A stretch of DNA of 13,246 bases from SZUA-186 sp041552135 (GCA_041552135.1 JBFELL010000076.1:1-13246), one strand, 5' to 3'; numbered from the stretch's first letter, positions 6,166 through 13,180 are shown. The notes: a model not told the origin generated them from the sequence alone. A program made the numbers and translations.

Positions 6166-7346
6166 GCGTCCGGTTCCGCCAGGAATTCAAGTATCAGTTC
6201 GCTGACCTTCTCAACGATCATCTGCGCCTGGTGTTCGGTTGTGATCAGGGGGGGCAACAGCCGTACCACACGGTCGGCTGTTACATTGATAAGCAGGCCG
6301 CGGTCGATCGCGATGCCGACCAGTTCACGGCAGGGGCGATCGAGCTCGATACCGATCATCATGCCGCGGCCGCGAATCGCCACGACGCCGGGCCGATCGG
6401 CGAGCTGCCCCCGGAAACCCTCCAGCAGCTGTTGCCCGCGCTGTCCGGCCTGCGTCACCAGATTGTCTCTCTGCATGGCATCCAGCACCGCCAGTGCGGC
6501 CCGGGTCGCCAGCGGGTTGCCGCCGAAGGTGGTGCCGTGGCTGCCGGGTGTCAGCATCTGCGCTGCCGCACCCCGCGCCATACAGGCACCGATCGGGACG
6601 CCGTTGCCCAGCGCCTTGGCGAGGCCGACGACGTCCGGCAGGATGCCGGTGTGCTGGTAGGCAAACCACTTGCCGGTGCGGCCCATGCCGGTCTGGATCT
6701 CGTCGAGCATCAGCAGCCAGTTTTGCGCGTCGCAGAGCTTGCGCAGTTCGCCGAGGTAATCATCGGCCGGCATATTGATGCCGCCTTCACCCTGCACCGG
6801 TTCCACCAGTACCGCGACCACGTCGCTGCTGTTCTGCGCTACCTTGCGAATGGCGTCCAGGTCGTTGTAGGGCACGCGGACGAAACCCTGCACCAGCGGT
6901 TCGAAACCGGCCTGCACCTTGCGGTTGCCGGTGGCAGTGAGCGTGGCCATGGTGCGGCCGTGGAAACTGTTTTCCATGACGACGATGGCCGGGTTGTCGA
7001 TGTCGCGGGTGTGCCCGTAGAGTCGCGCGATCTTGATGGCGGCCTCGTTGGCCTCGGCGCCGGAATTGCAGAAGAACACCCGCTCCATGCCGGACAGTTC
7101 GCACAGCCGGTCGGCCAGTTTCCCCTGATGCGGGATGCCGTAGAGGTTGGAGGTATGTACCAGTCGCCCGGCCTGCTCGGCGATGGCGCGGGTCACATCG
7201 GGGTGCGCGTGGCCGAGGCCGCACACGGCGATGCCGCTCAGAGCATCAAGGTACTGCCTGCCCTCGGTGTCCCAGAGCCAGATACCCTCGCCCCGGTCAA
7301 ACTCAACGGGCAGGCGGGCATAGGTCGACATAAGATGATCTGCCAT
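6162..7346 (-). CDS. argD: Acetylornithine aminotransferase (class III PLP aminotransferase)
   Basis: A 394-residue PLP enzyme that converts N-acetylglutamate 5-semialdehyde and glutamate to N2-acetylornithine and 2-oxoglutarate. ArgD enzymes often also serve as succinyldiaminopimelate aminotransferases in lysine synthesis. Landmarks are HLMSTYARLPVEF at the N-terminus, CNSGAEANEAAIKIARLY (93-110, phosphate binding), SFHGRTMATL (127-136), LVEPVQGEGG (180-189), LDEIQTGMGRTG (214-225), and the PLP lysine Lys244 in VGLAKALGNGVPIGA. GTTFGGNPLA follows it. The start at 7346 includes the family's usual residues before TYARLPV; a later ATG five codons in also lacks a Shine-Dalgarno. A terminator-like hairpin ends 15 nt before the start codon, and a putative promoter lies just beyond it. 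It is coupled to argF by a 4-nt overlap. Confidence 0.96.
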   Translation of the reverse strand: MADHLMSTYARLPVEFDRGEGIWLWDTEGRQYLDALSGIAVCGLGHAHPDVTRAIAEQAGRLVHTSNLYGIPHQGKLADRLCELSGMERVFFCNSGAEANEAAIKIARLYGHTRDIDNPAIVVMENSFHGRTMATLTATGNRKVQAGFEPLVQGFVRVPYNDLDAIRKVAQNSSDVVAVLVEPVQGEGGINMPADDYLGELRKLCDAQNWLLMLDEIQTGMGRTGKWFAYQHTGILPDVVGLAKALGNGVPIGACMARGAAAQMLTPGSHGTTFGGNPLATRAALAVLDAMQRDNLVTQAGQRGQQLLEGFRGQLADRPGVVAIRGRGMMIGIELDRPCRELVGIAIDRGLLINVTADRVVRLLPPLITTEHQAQMIVEKVSELILEFLAEPDA

Positions 7347-7360
7347 GTTTACCGTCTGTC

Positions 7361-7394
7361 AAAAAAAAGAAAAGGCAGTCTGCCAGAGACTGCC
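7361..7394 (-). terminator. Intrinsic terminator-like hairpin in the argD leader (possible attenuator)
   Basis: On the minus strand a perfect 8-bp stem (GGCAGTCT/AGACTGCC, loop of 5) is followed directly by TTTTC and eight T residues. It ends 15 nt before the argD start codon. A putative promoter lies upstream of it on the same strand, so a transcript for argD would have to read through this structure. Confidence 0.75.
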
Positions 7395-7414
7395 CGTCGT
7401 CTTGTGCTGCCGAT

Positions 7415-7442
7415 TTTATAGGCTGGATTCTGCGCAAGCAAA
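7415..7442 (-). promoter_or_regulatory. Putative sigma-70 promoter for argD-argF
   Basis: Read on the minus strand, TTTGCT (7437-7442) and TATAAA (7415-7420) are separated by 16 nt. It lies after the PuuD-like gene's terminator hairpin and before the argD leader hairpin, where an argDF promoter would be expected. The predicted start is near 7408, giving a leader of about 60 nt. No convincing ARG-box (ArgR) palindrome was seen. Confidence 0.45.
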
Positions 7443-7449
7443 CGCCTCA

Positions 7450-7484
7450 AAAGGCACAAACCCGGCCACTGGCCGGGTTTGTGC
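7450..7484 (-). terminator. Intrinsic terminator of the PuuD-like gene
   Basis: A perfect 14-bp stem with a 3-nt loop (GCACAAACCCGGCC paired with GGCCGGGTTTGTGC), followed on the minus strand by CTTTTG. It begins about 20 nt after the stop codon of the upstream gene. The T-tract is short but the stem is very strong. Confidence 0.75.
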
Positions 7485-7504
7485 AGACAGCGGGTGGTTT
7501 GCTG

Positions 7505-8119
7505 TCAGAACGGCAGGCCATGGCCTGGGCCGATCATGCACATCAACATGGGGATGGACAGCAGCGTGTTGGTGCGCGATGCCATCAGGGCGACCTTCTT
7601 GGCCCCGGCAATCTGCTCGGCGCTGGCCTCGACGATGCCGAGGATCTTTTTCTGGTTCGGCCAGATCAGCACCCAGACGTTGAACAGCATGATGGTGCCC
7701 AGCCAGGCACCGATGCCGATGGTGGTCATCGGGGCCTGCAGCGTGAAGGCGGTTACGAAACCGGAACCTTCTATGGAATACATACTCTTGCCCAGAGACT
7801 CGAGCGCGGACGCACCGGTCAGCCAGGTGACCAGGGCACCCCAGCGGAACCACAGCAGGGCACGCGGTGCAACATACTTGTTGATAGCGGCCGGCCCGGG
7901 ACCGCCGGAATCCGCCTCGGCGAGGGCGTTGCCCACGGCAGGTACCTGCACGAAGTTGAAGTAGTAGAGCAAGCCGATCCAGACGACGCCGGCGAGGACA
8001 TGGAACCACACTGTCAGGGACCAGAGGTTGAGGCCGGAGGTGCCGAGGGCAAGGACGACTATGATTGCCAGAACGAAACCGGAAATGATGGTTCCGAGGA
8101 TTGAAGTTAACGGATTCAT
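7505..8119 (-). CDS. Small PuuD-like (Urate_ox_N-type) integral membrane protein
   Basis: A 204-residue protein with about five hydrophobic helices (roughly 5-25, 33-57, 86-105, 130-153, 183-198). The segment WFHVLAGVVWIGLLYYFNFVQ (38-58) with conserved His40, and APRALLWFRWGALVTWLTG (84-102), resemble the membrane part of the urate hydroxylase PuuD. In that enzyme this part precedes a cytochrome c domain. No CxxCH heme motif exists here, so it is a short stand-alone member, and urate oxidation is not demonstrated. The frame is open to 8296, but the ATG at 8119 has AAGGAG at ideal spacing and starts just before the first helix; the upstream part is unlike a membrane protein. It is divergent from the hydantoinase gene and is followed by its own strong terminator. 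Confidence 0.68.
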   Translation of the reverse strand: MNPLTSILGTIISGFVLAIIVVLALGTSGLNLWSLTVWFHVLAGVVWIGLLYYFNFVQVPAVGNALAEADSGGPGPAAINKYVAPRALLWFRWGALVTWLTGASALESLGKSMYSIEGSGFVTAFTLQAPMTTIGIGAWLGTIMLFNVWVLIWPNQKKILGIVEASAEQIAGAKKVALMASRTNTLLSIPMLMCMIGPGHGLPF

Positions 8120-8316
8120 GGGTGACAAGCTCCTTTTGAGCGGTGGTGCAGGATTTTCGGGTTGTTGAAAAAAACCGACCAATTCAGTCGGGATTCGGAG
8201 AATAAGGCAGGGCAGGGCATAATGCAATATCCTGCGGTGGCATTTCTTCCTGAAAAAGCATTGAGTTACAGGTATTATCGGCACCGCACCAGGCACTGTC
8301 CGGTCGGGGGGTTTTA
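8120..8316. other. Divergent intergenic region between the PuuD-like gene and hyuB
   Basis: This 197-nt region is more AT-rich than its flanks and must hold divergent promoters. Weak candidates are TATTAT at 8273-8278 for the plus strand and, on the minus strand, TTGCAT followed 16 nt later by TTATTC. Neither is a strong match. It also contains the leader hairpin at 8168-8192. Confidence 0.45.
8168..8192 (-). terminator. Hairpin plus T7 tract in the leader of the PuuD-like gene
   Basis: On the minus strand a short stem (CCGACT with GGTCGG, one G:U pair, loop GAATT) is followed by seven T residues at 8168-8174. It sits about 50 nt before the start codon of the gene it precedes and does not follow any gene on that strand. 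It is either a leader attenuator or a relic terminator; the stem is short. Confidence 0.45.
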
Positions 8317-9858
8317 GTGGATCCAGTTGAACTTAGCGTGTTTTCCAGCCGCATCGCCGCCGCCTGTGACGAGATGGGCGCGGTGCTGCAGCGCGCCGCA
8401 TTCTCCACCAACATCAAGGACCGGCTGGACTTTTCCTGCGCCGTGTTCGACCCTGCCGGCCTGCTGTGCGCCCAGGCCGCCCATATCCCGGTCCACCTCG
8501 GCAGCATGGCCTGGGCCATGACCGGTCTGGTGAGCGGGACGCAATGGGCGCCGGGTGACATGCTGGTGGTCAATGATCCCTATCTGGGCGGCACCCACCT
8601 GCCGGACGTGACACTGATTGCACCGGTCTTTGTCGATGAGGTGCTCGTCGGTTTCGTGGCCAATCGCGCACATCACGCCGACATCGGCGCCAGCAGCCCG
8701 GGCTCCATGCCGGTGTCGCGTTCCCTGGAGGAAGAGGGGCTGGTCATACCTCCCGGCCACCTGCTGCGACACGGGGAACTGGTCGCGCAGCGGCTCGAGT
8801 CCATTACCGCCGCGACGGCCAACCCGCTGCAGATGGAGGGTGATCTTGCAGCGCAGATCAGCGCCAACCGCAGCGGCATGGCACGCGTGGCGGAACTGGC
8901 GGCGACGCTCGGCGTCGCTGACTACCTCGCCGCGCTGGAGGCCGTGAATGACTACGGGGCACGCCTCGCCGGTCAGGCCCTGCAACGGATTCCCGACGGC
9001 TGCTATGCCTTCGGGGACGTCATGGATGACGACGGGACGGGACGCGAGGCGATTCCGATCCGGGTGTCTCTCGAGGTGGCGGCCGGCCGGGTCAGCGTCG
9101 ACTTCACCGGCACGGCGACGCAGGTCGAGGGCAACATCAACTGTCCCCTCTCGGTAGCGGCCGCCGGTGTGTATTATGTCTTCCGCTGCCTCATGCCGGC
9201 ACAGACGCCGGCCTGTGCCGGCAGTTTCCGCGCCATCAGCCTGACGGCGCCGGAGGGCTGCCTGCTGAATGCCCGGCGGCCGGCGGCGGTGGCCGCAGGC
9301 AATGTCGAGACCAGCAGCCGGGTGGTGGACGTGGTGATGGGGGCGCTGGCGCAGGCCATTCCCGAACGCATCCCCGCCGCGAGCCAGGGCACCATGAACA
9401 ACCTGGCGATGGGCGCGCGCAGCGGCGAGGGCAGCTGGGATTACTATGAAACCCTGGGTGGCGGCATGGGTGCCGGCAGCCGGTTCGCGGGCCTGAGCGC
9501 GGTGCAGTCGCATATGACGAATACGCTCAACACACCGATCGAGGTGCTGGAAATGAACTTCCCGGTGCGTATCGTGCGTTACGGACTGCGGGACGGTTCC
9601 GGTGGAGCCGGCCGGCATGCGGGCGGCGACGGCCTGGAGCGCGAATACCGATTCCTGGCGCCGGCCACGGTAACGCTGCTGACCGAGCGACGCCGCGCGT
9701 GCCCCTGGGGGCTGGCCGGCGGCGGTCCGGGCAGGGCGGGCGAGAACCGGCGCAACGACACGCCGCTGCCGGCGAAGACCCGTTTCGAGATCGGCGCCGG
9801 TGAACGGCTTGCCGTGTGTACCCCCGGCGGCGGTGGCTGGGGTGACGTTGACGGCTAG
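8317..9858 (+). CDS. Hydantoinase B/oxoprolinase family protein (HyuB-like subunit), orphan
   Basis: A 513-residue full-length member of the hydantoinase B family. Conserved blocks are RAAFSTNIKDRLDFSCAVFD (26-45), AAHIPVHLGSM (54-64), VVNDPYLGGTHLPDVTL (84-100), FVANRAHHADIG (113-124) and a glycine-rich C-terminus ending TPGGGGWGD. HyuB is one subunit of ATP-dependent N-methylhydantoinase, 5-oxoprolinase or acetone-carboxylase-type enzymes; the HyuA partner supplies ATPase activity. No HyuA is in the window, so the substrate is unknown. The start is GTG at 8317, after a G-rich stretch (GGGGGG), and gives MDPVELSVF, matching the usual MDPVTLEVF-like family start. The gene ends 25 nt before the BON lipoprotein start, so the two are probably co-transcribed. 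Confidence 0.9.
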   Translation: MDPVELSVFSSRIAAACDEMGAVLQRAAFSTNIKDRLDFSCAVFDPAGLLCAQAAHIPVHLGSMAWAMTGLVSGTQWAPGDMLVVNDPYLGGTHLPDVTLIAPVFVDEVLVGFVANRAHHADIGASSPGSMPVSRSLEEEGLVIPPGHLLRHGELVAQRLESITAATANPLQMEGDLAAQISANRSGMARVAELAATLGVADYLAALEAVNDYGARLAGQALQRIPDGCYAFGDVMDDDGTGREAIPIRVSLEVAAGRVSVDFTGTATQVEGNINCPLSVAAAGVYYVFRCLMPAQTPACAGSFRAISLTAPEGCLLNARRPAAVAAGNVETSSRVVDVVMGALAQAIPERIPAASQGTMNNLAMGARSGEGSWDYYETLGGGMGAGSRFAGLSAVQSHMTNTLNTPIEVLEMNFPVRIVRYGLRDGSGGAGRHAGGDGLEREYRFLAPATVTLLTERRRACPWGLAGGGPGRAGENRRNDTPLPAKTRFEIGAGERLAVCTPGGGGWGDVDG

Positions 9859-9883
9859 GGTGACATCCCGAATGGAAGAGCGA

Positions 9884-10237
9884 ATGTTCATGAATCCGAC
9901 AGGGCCGCTGCTGTGTCTGCTGCTGATGGCAGGGCTGTTGCACGGCTGCACCTCGATGGTGGTCGGCGGGGCCGCGGCCGGTGGTCACGCCACGGCGAAT
10001 AGCGGGCGCAGCGCAAGCCGGGCCACCGACGACGCCAGTATCACCTCGGCCATCACCACCCGTTTCGTGCGTGACGAGCGGGTCCGCGCCGTCGAAATCC
10101 ACGTCGAGACCCGGCAGGGTATCGTTACACTGACCGGCATGGTCGACAGTCCGGCGGCTTCGCTGCGCGCGCTGCAACTGGCGCGCGGCACCCCCGGTGT
10201 CAGGCGGGTCGACTCCAGGCTGACGGTCAGGCAGTAA
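9884..10237 (+). CDS. BON-domain lipoprotein (OsmY/DolP-like), single BON domain
   Basis: A 117-residue exported protein. Residues 4-21 form a lipoprotein signal peptide ending LLHGC, with the lipidated Cys at 22. A Gly/Ala/Ser-rich linker follows, then one BON domain at about 50-115 (DDASITSAITTRF, IHVETRQGIVTLTGMVDSP, GVRRVDSRLTV). BON domains bind phospholipid surfaces; DolP and OsmY relatives support envelope integrity and have two such domains, while this one has one. The ATG at 9884 has GGAAG five nt upstream and leaves a normal signal peptide. In-frame ATGs at 9872 and 9890 are alternatives. The residue after Cys22 is Thr, not Asp, so outer-membrane sorting is likely. Confidence 0.85.
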   Translation: MFMNPTGPLLCLLLMAGLLHGCTSMVVGGAAAGGHATANSGRSASRATDDASITSAITTRFVRDERVRAVEIHVETRQGIVTLTGMVDSPAASLRALQLARGTPGVRRVDSRLTVRQ

Positions 10238-10285
10238 TGCGGCGCCCTGGATTTCTGCCCGCTTTGCCGAGGTGCCGCTGAAACC

Positions 10286-12076
10286 ATGTGCGGTATCTGT
10301 GGCGAACTGCGATTCGATGCAGGGCAACCCGATCGCGACACCATCGGCGGCATGATGGCGCGCCTGGAACGGCGCGGGCCGGACGCGGCAGGCCAGTATG
10401 CCGCCGGTCCGGTTGCGCTGGGGCACCGGCGGCTGTCCATCATCGACCTGTCCGAACGTTCCAACCAGCCTCTGGTTGACGAGGAACTCGGACTGGTGCT
10501 GGTGTTCAACGGCACCATCTACAACTATCCGGAACTGCGCGAGCAACTGACCTCGCGCGGTTATCATTTCTTCACCGGCGGCGACAGCGAGGTCATCCTC
10601 AAGGCCTACGCGGAATGGGGCGAGGATTGCCCGCAACACCTGCACGGCATGTTCGCCTTTGCCGTCTGGGACACCCGCCGGCAAACCCTGTTCATGGCGC
10701 GTGACCGCTTCGGCATCAAGCCCCTGTACTACAGCCTGACCCGGCAGTACCTGCGCTTTGCCTCGACCAGCCAGGCGCTGCTGGCCGCCGGTGGCCTCGA
10801 TAGCGCCATTGACCCCGTGGCCGTGCATCACCACCTGACACTGCATGCCGTGGTACCCGCACCGCGCACCCTGCTGCGTGGCCTGCGCAAGCTGCCGCCG
10901 GCGCATAGCATGCTGATGCACGCCGATGGCAGTAATACCGTCAGGCGTTACTGGCAGCTGCAGCCGGCAGCAGCGCCCGCGGTGGGCATGAGCGAGTTTG
11001 AGTGGATCGAGGCGGTGCACGAGGCGCTGATCCGGTCGGTCGAGCGACGCCGGACCATTGCCGATGTGCCGGTCGGCGTCCTGCTGTCCGGCGGTCTCGA
11101 TTCCAGCCTGCTGGTCGCCCTGCTGGCCGAGGCCGGTGGCGGCGAACTGCATACCTTCTCGGTCGGCTTCGAGGACCAGCCGGAGGAGCGTGGCAACGAA
11201 TTCGAGTTCTCCGACATGGTGGCCGATCTCTATGCGACCCGGCACCGGCGCTTTTCCATCCCCAACCGGGAGGTGCTGGCGCGGCTGCCGGAAGCGGTGG
11301 ACAACATGGCGGAGCCGATGGTCGGCCAGGACGCGGTGGCCTTCTACCTGCTGGGCGAGCGCGTCTCGCAGGCCGTCAAGGTGGTGCAGAGCGGGCAGGG
11401 CGCCGACGAGGTGTTCGCCGGCTACTTCTGGTATCCACAGATGCACGCGGCCAGCGGCAGCGACCTCGAGCGTTTCCGCGACTTCTATTTCGATCGCCCG
11501 CACGATGAGGTGCTGGAGACCATCGACCCCCGCTATCACGGGCCGGACTACACCTCGCCCCGCGTCGCACACGGCCTGGCGCAGAGCGGGGCGGACCGGT
11601 TTCTCAATCGCGTGCTGTCGTTCGATGTCACCACCCTGATCGTGGATGACCCGGTGAAGCGGGTCGATAACATGACCATGGCGTGGGGGCTGGAGGCGCG
11701 GGTGCCGTTCCTCGATCATGAACTCGTCGAGCTGGTGACCCGCGTGCCGCCGGAGATCAAGCTCAAGTCCGGCGGCAAGCACATACTGAAGCGCATTGCG
11801 CGCGACCTGCTGCCCGATGTCGTGATCGACCGACCGAAGGGCTATTTCCCCGTGCCGGCGCTCAAGTTCGTGCGCGGCGAGGTGCTCGATTTCATGCGCG
11901 ACATCCTCGAGTCCGATGCCTGCCGCCAGCGCGGCCTGCTCAACCGCGCCATGGTGGAGAAACTGCTTGCCAGCCCGGACCAGCACCATACGCCGATCCT
12001 CGGCAGCAAGCTCTGGCACCTGGCGCTGCTGGAGCTCTGGCTGCAGCGCAACGTCGACGCTATTCCCGTGTCTTGA
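10286..12076 (+). CDS. asnO: Asparagine synthase-like amidotransferase of the N-acetylglutaminylglutamine (NAGGN) type
   Basis: A 596-residue two-domain enzyme. The N-terminal class II glutaminase starts MCGICGELRF (nucleophile Cys2, fixing the start) with LGHRRLSIIDLSE, FNGTIYNY and GGDSEVILKAY. The C-terminal synthetase has the PP-loop LLSGGLDSS (267-274) and VVQSGQGADEVFAGY (366-380). The blocks DDPVKRVDNMTMAWGLEAR (454-472) and VIDRPKGYFPVPALK, and the ending LGSKLWHLALLELWLQ, resemble TIGR03104, the amidotransferase that makes N-acetylglutaminylglutamine amide, an osmolyte. This family match is from memory. In known loci it sits next to an ATP-grasp/GNAT dipeptide synthetase (ngg) and a peptidase; neither is in this window. 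Ordinary asparagine synthetase AsnB is the alternative. A GAGGTG lies 11 nt before the ATG. It follows the BON gene by 48 nt. Confidence 0.82.
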   Translation: MCGICGELRFDAGQPDRDTIGGMMARLERRGPDAAGQYAAGPVALGHRRLSIIDLSERSNQPLVDEELGLVLVFNGTIYNYPELREQLTSRGYHFFTGGDSEVILKAYAEWGEDCPQHLHGMFAFAVWDTRRQTLFMARDRFGIKPLYYSLTRQYLRFASTSQALLAAGGLDSAIDPVAVHHHLTLHAVVPAPRTLLRGLRKLPPAHSMLMHADGSNTVRRYWQLQPAAAPAVGMSEFEWIEAVHEALIRSVERRRTIADVPVGVLLSGGLDSSLLVALLAEAGGGELHTFSVGFEDQPEERGNEFEFSDMVADLYATRHRRFSIPNREVLARLPEAVDNMAEPMVGQDAVAFYLLGERVSQAVKVVQSGQGADEVFAGYFWYPQMHAASGSDLERFRDFYFDRPHDEVLETIDPRYHGPDYTSPRVAHGLAQSGADRFLNRVLSFDVTTLIVDDPVKRVDNMTMAWGLEARVPFLDHELVELVTRVPPEIKLKSGGKHILKRIARDLLPDVVIDRPKGYFPVPALKFVRGEVLDFMRDILESDACRQRGLLNRAMVEKLLASPDQHHTPILGSKLWHLALLELWLQRNVDAIPVS

Positions 12077-12155
12077 GTGGCTTTATTGATGCCAACGCTT
12101 GCGGTTACACTTCTCCCTATACTCTTTCCAGCCCCGATACCTGAAGGAAAATCCC

Positions 12156-12479
12156 ATGGACGTAATGCAACGCATCGATGAGGCCGTCAAGCAGAACCCC
12201 GTCATCCTCTTTATGAAGGGCACGCCGCAGATACCGCAGTGCGGATATTCCAGCCGCACGGCCCAGGCCCTGATGGCCTGCGGCGAGGAGTTTGCCCACG
12301 TCAACGTGCTGGCGGACCCCGAGGTCTTCCAGAACCTGCCGCGCTATGCCAACTGGCCGACCTTCCCGCAGCTCTACATCAACGGCGAACTGGTGGGCGG
12401 CTGCGACATCACGCTCGAGCTGTACCAGAAGGGCGAGCTGCAGAAGATGGTGAAGCAGGCCGCCGGCAAGGAGGCGTAG
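12156..12479 (+). CDS. grxD: Monothiol glutaredoxin, Grx4/GrxD family, with a CGYS active site
   Basis: A 107-residue glutaredoxin. Grx4 proteins bind a [2Fe-2S] cluster with glutathione and pass clusters to targets, often with BolA partners. Visible signatures are NPVILFMKGTPQIPQCGYSS (active-site Cys29, glutathione-contacting Lys21), WPTFPQLYINGELVGGCDI (67-85) and the C-terminal helix with LYQKGEL. The canonical CGFS motif reads CGYS, a conservative but uncommon change. The frame is open back to 12099, but the ATG at 12156 has GAAGGAAAA at ideal spacing and gives the normal family start MDVMQRIDEAV. A TATACT element at 12118-12123 could be a -10 box, without a good -35, so grxD may have its own promoter. 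Confidence 0.95.
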   Translation: MDVMQRIDEAVKQNPVILFMKGTPQIPQCGYSSRTAQALMACGEEFAHVNVLADPEVFQNLPRYANWPTFPQLYINGELVGGCDITLELYQKGELQKMVKQAAGKEA

Positions 12480-12488
12480 GCTTGTGGC

Positions 12489-12606
12489 AAGGGGACAGAA
12501 TTCAATTCTGTCCCGGTTTGCATTGACAGGATTGCCCGCTATTCCGTGCAAAGCAAAACGGCCCCGGGGGGGGCCGTTGTCGTATGTCAAATAAATCTGT
12601 CCCCTT
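12489..12606. repeat. 118-bp element with GGGGACAGA terminal inverted repeats
   Basis: The ends AAGGGGACAGA (12489-12499) and TCTGTCCCCTT (12596-12606) are exact inverted repeats. The left end extends into an almost perfect palindrome, GGGACAGAATT, C, AATTCTGTCCC (12492-12514). The right end reads aaataaatctgtcccc. The element occupies nearly all of the convergent gap between grxD and the hypothetical gene. It resembles small non-autonomous elements with GGGGACAG-type ends common in gammaproteobacteria; this is recognition from memory. Confidence 0.65.
12555..12578. terminator. Terminator hairpin between convergent genes
   Basis: A 9-bp stem, AACGGCCCC with GGGGCCGTT, and a GGGG loop. On the minus strand it is followed by TTGCTTTGC after the AAAA/TTTT edge, so it best fits termination of the leftward hypothetical gene. 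On the plus strand the following GTTGTCG is a poor T-tract, but the stem may still serve grxD. Confidence 0.65.
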
Positions 12607-12615
12607 TTGAGAGGG

Positions 12616-13161
12616 CTAGTTCGCCTCCAGCTTCAGCAGTTCCTCCAGGATATCGACCATCAGTTTCTGGCCCTTCTCGCCCATGTCCCGGGTGAGCTTG
12701 TCGGCGTCGCGCTCGCCCTCCACCAGCGGGCGGATGCGGCCGGCCAGCGTCCCCATGTCACCGCCTGCCTGCAGCATCTGCTTGGCCATGCCGGCGATGA
12801 TCTGCAGGGCATGTGCATTGCCGCTGCGCGAGGCATGCACCAGGCTGGCGATGCCGGGCGCCGCCATGCCGGAATCGAAGTCCGCTTCCAGGTCCGGCAG
12901 CGTGCTCGGGTCCTGGATGCCGCGCAGGATGGACTCGATAATCACGCGGTCCTCGTCATCCAGCCCTAGCAGCAGGGATTCATCCCGGTTACCCGACATG
13001 ATGTCGCGTACCGTGCTGACCAGCTGGGTCCATTCGTTTGCCTCGGCCTGCTGCAGCACCTGCTCGAGGTCCGGCGCGGAGCCCGGGTTGTTGCAGTGCA
13101 TCACGACGCGGTGAATCAGCCCCGCATGGGACTGCAGGATTTGCTCGTTGGTATCAGTCAT
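12616..13161 (-). CDS. Hypothetical helical cytoplasmic protein
   Basis: A 181-residue acidic protein that I do not recognise. It has no signal peptide, membrane segment or metal-binding Cys cluster. The sequence looks mostly alpha-helical, with repeat-like helical stretches (DLEQVLQQAEANEWTQLVS, DDEDRVIIESILRGI, GNAHALQIIAGMAKQML) and a polar amphipathic C-terminus (KGQKLMVDILEELLKLEAN). The ATG at 13161 is preceded by GGAAG and AGGAAA and is preferred over the open extension to 13206, which overlaps the end of the upstream gene. It follows the partial upstream gene by 19 nt, so both are probably one operon converging on grxD. Codon use is GC-rich like its neighbours, giving no sign of recent transfer. 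Confidence 0.75.
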   Translation of the reverse strand: MTDTNEQILQSHAGLIHRVVMHCNNPGSAPDLEQVLQQAEANEWTQLVSTVRDIMSGNRDESLLLGLDDEDRVIIESILRGIQDPSTLPDLEADFDSGMAAPGIASLVHASRSGNAHALQIIAGMAKQMLQAGGDMGTLAGRIRPLVEGERDADKLTRDMGEKGQKLMVDILEELLKLEAN

Positions 13162-13180
13162 GACTTCCGGTTTCCTGCGC

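Noticed and set aside
6141..7421. 426-codon plus-strand frame opposite argD
   Set aside because: ArgD is complete on the minus strand with all PLP motifs; the plus frame has no domain and no ribosome binding site.
7395..7453. ArgR operator (ARG box) before argD
   Set aside because: No 18-bp palindrome resembling the known ARG-box consensus could be found around the putative promoter.
8120..8296. N-terminal extension of the PuuD-like protein
   Set aside because: It crosses the leader hairpin and the likely divergent promoter region. The ATG at 8119 has AAGGAG at ideal spacing.
8314..9951. 545-codon antisense frame opposite the hydantoinase B gene
   Set aside because: Same GC-driven shadow effect; the plus strand carries all HyuB family motifs.
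9527..12019. Very long antisense open frame (830 codons, minus strand) opposite the amidotransferase gene
   Set aside because: It lies opposite a fully supported asparagine-synthase-like gene with intact motifs. High GC content keeps the opposite frame free of stops, and its translation is rich in His/Arg/Gln/Ala with no recognisable domain.
12492..12514. Perfect palindrome after grxD considered as the grxD terminator
   Set aside because: There is only a 1-nt centre, so an RNA hairpin would lose central pairs, and the following sequence is not T-rich. It fits better as the end of the repeat element.
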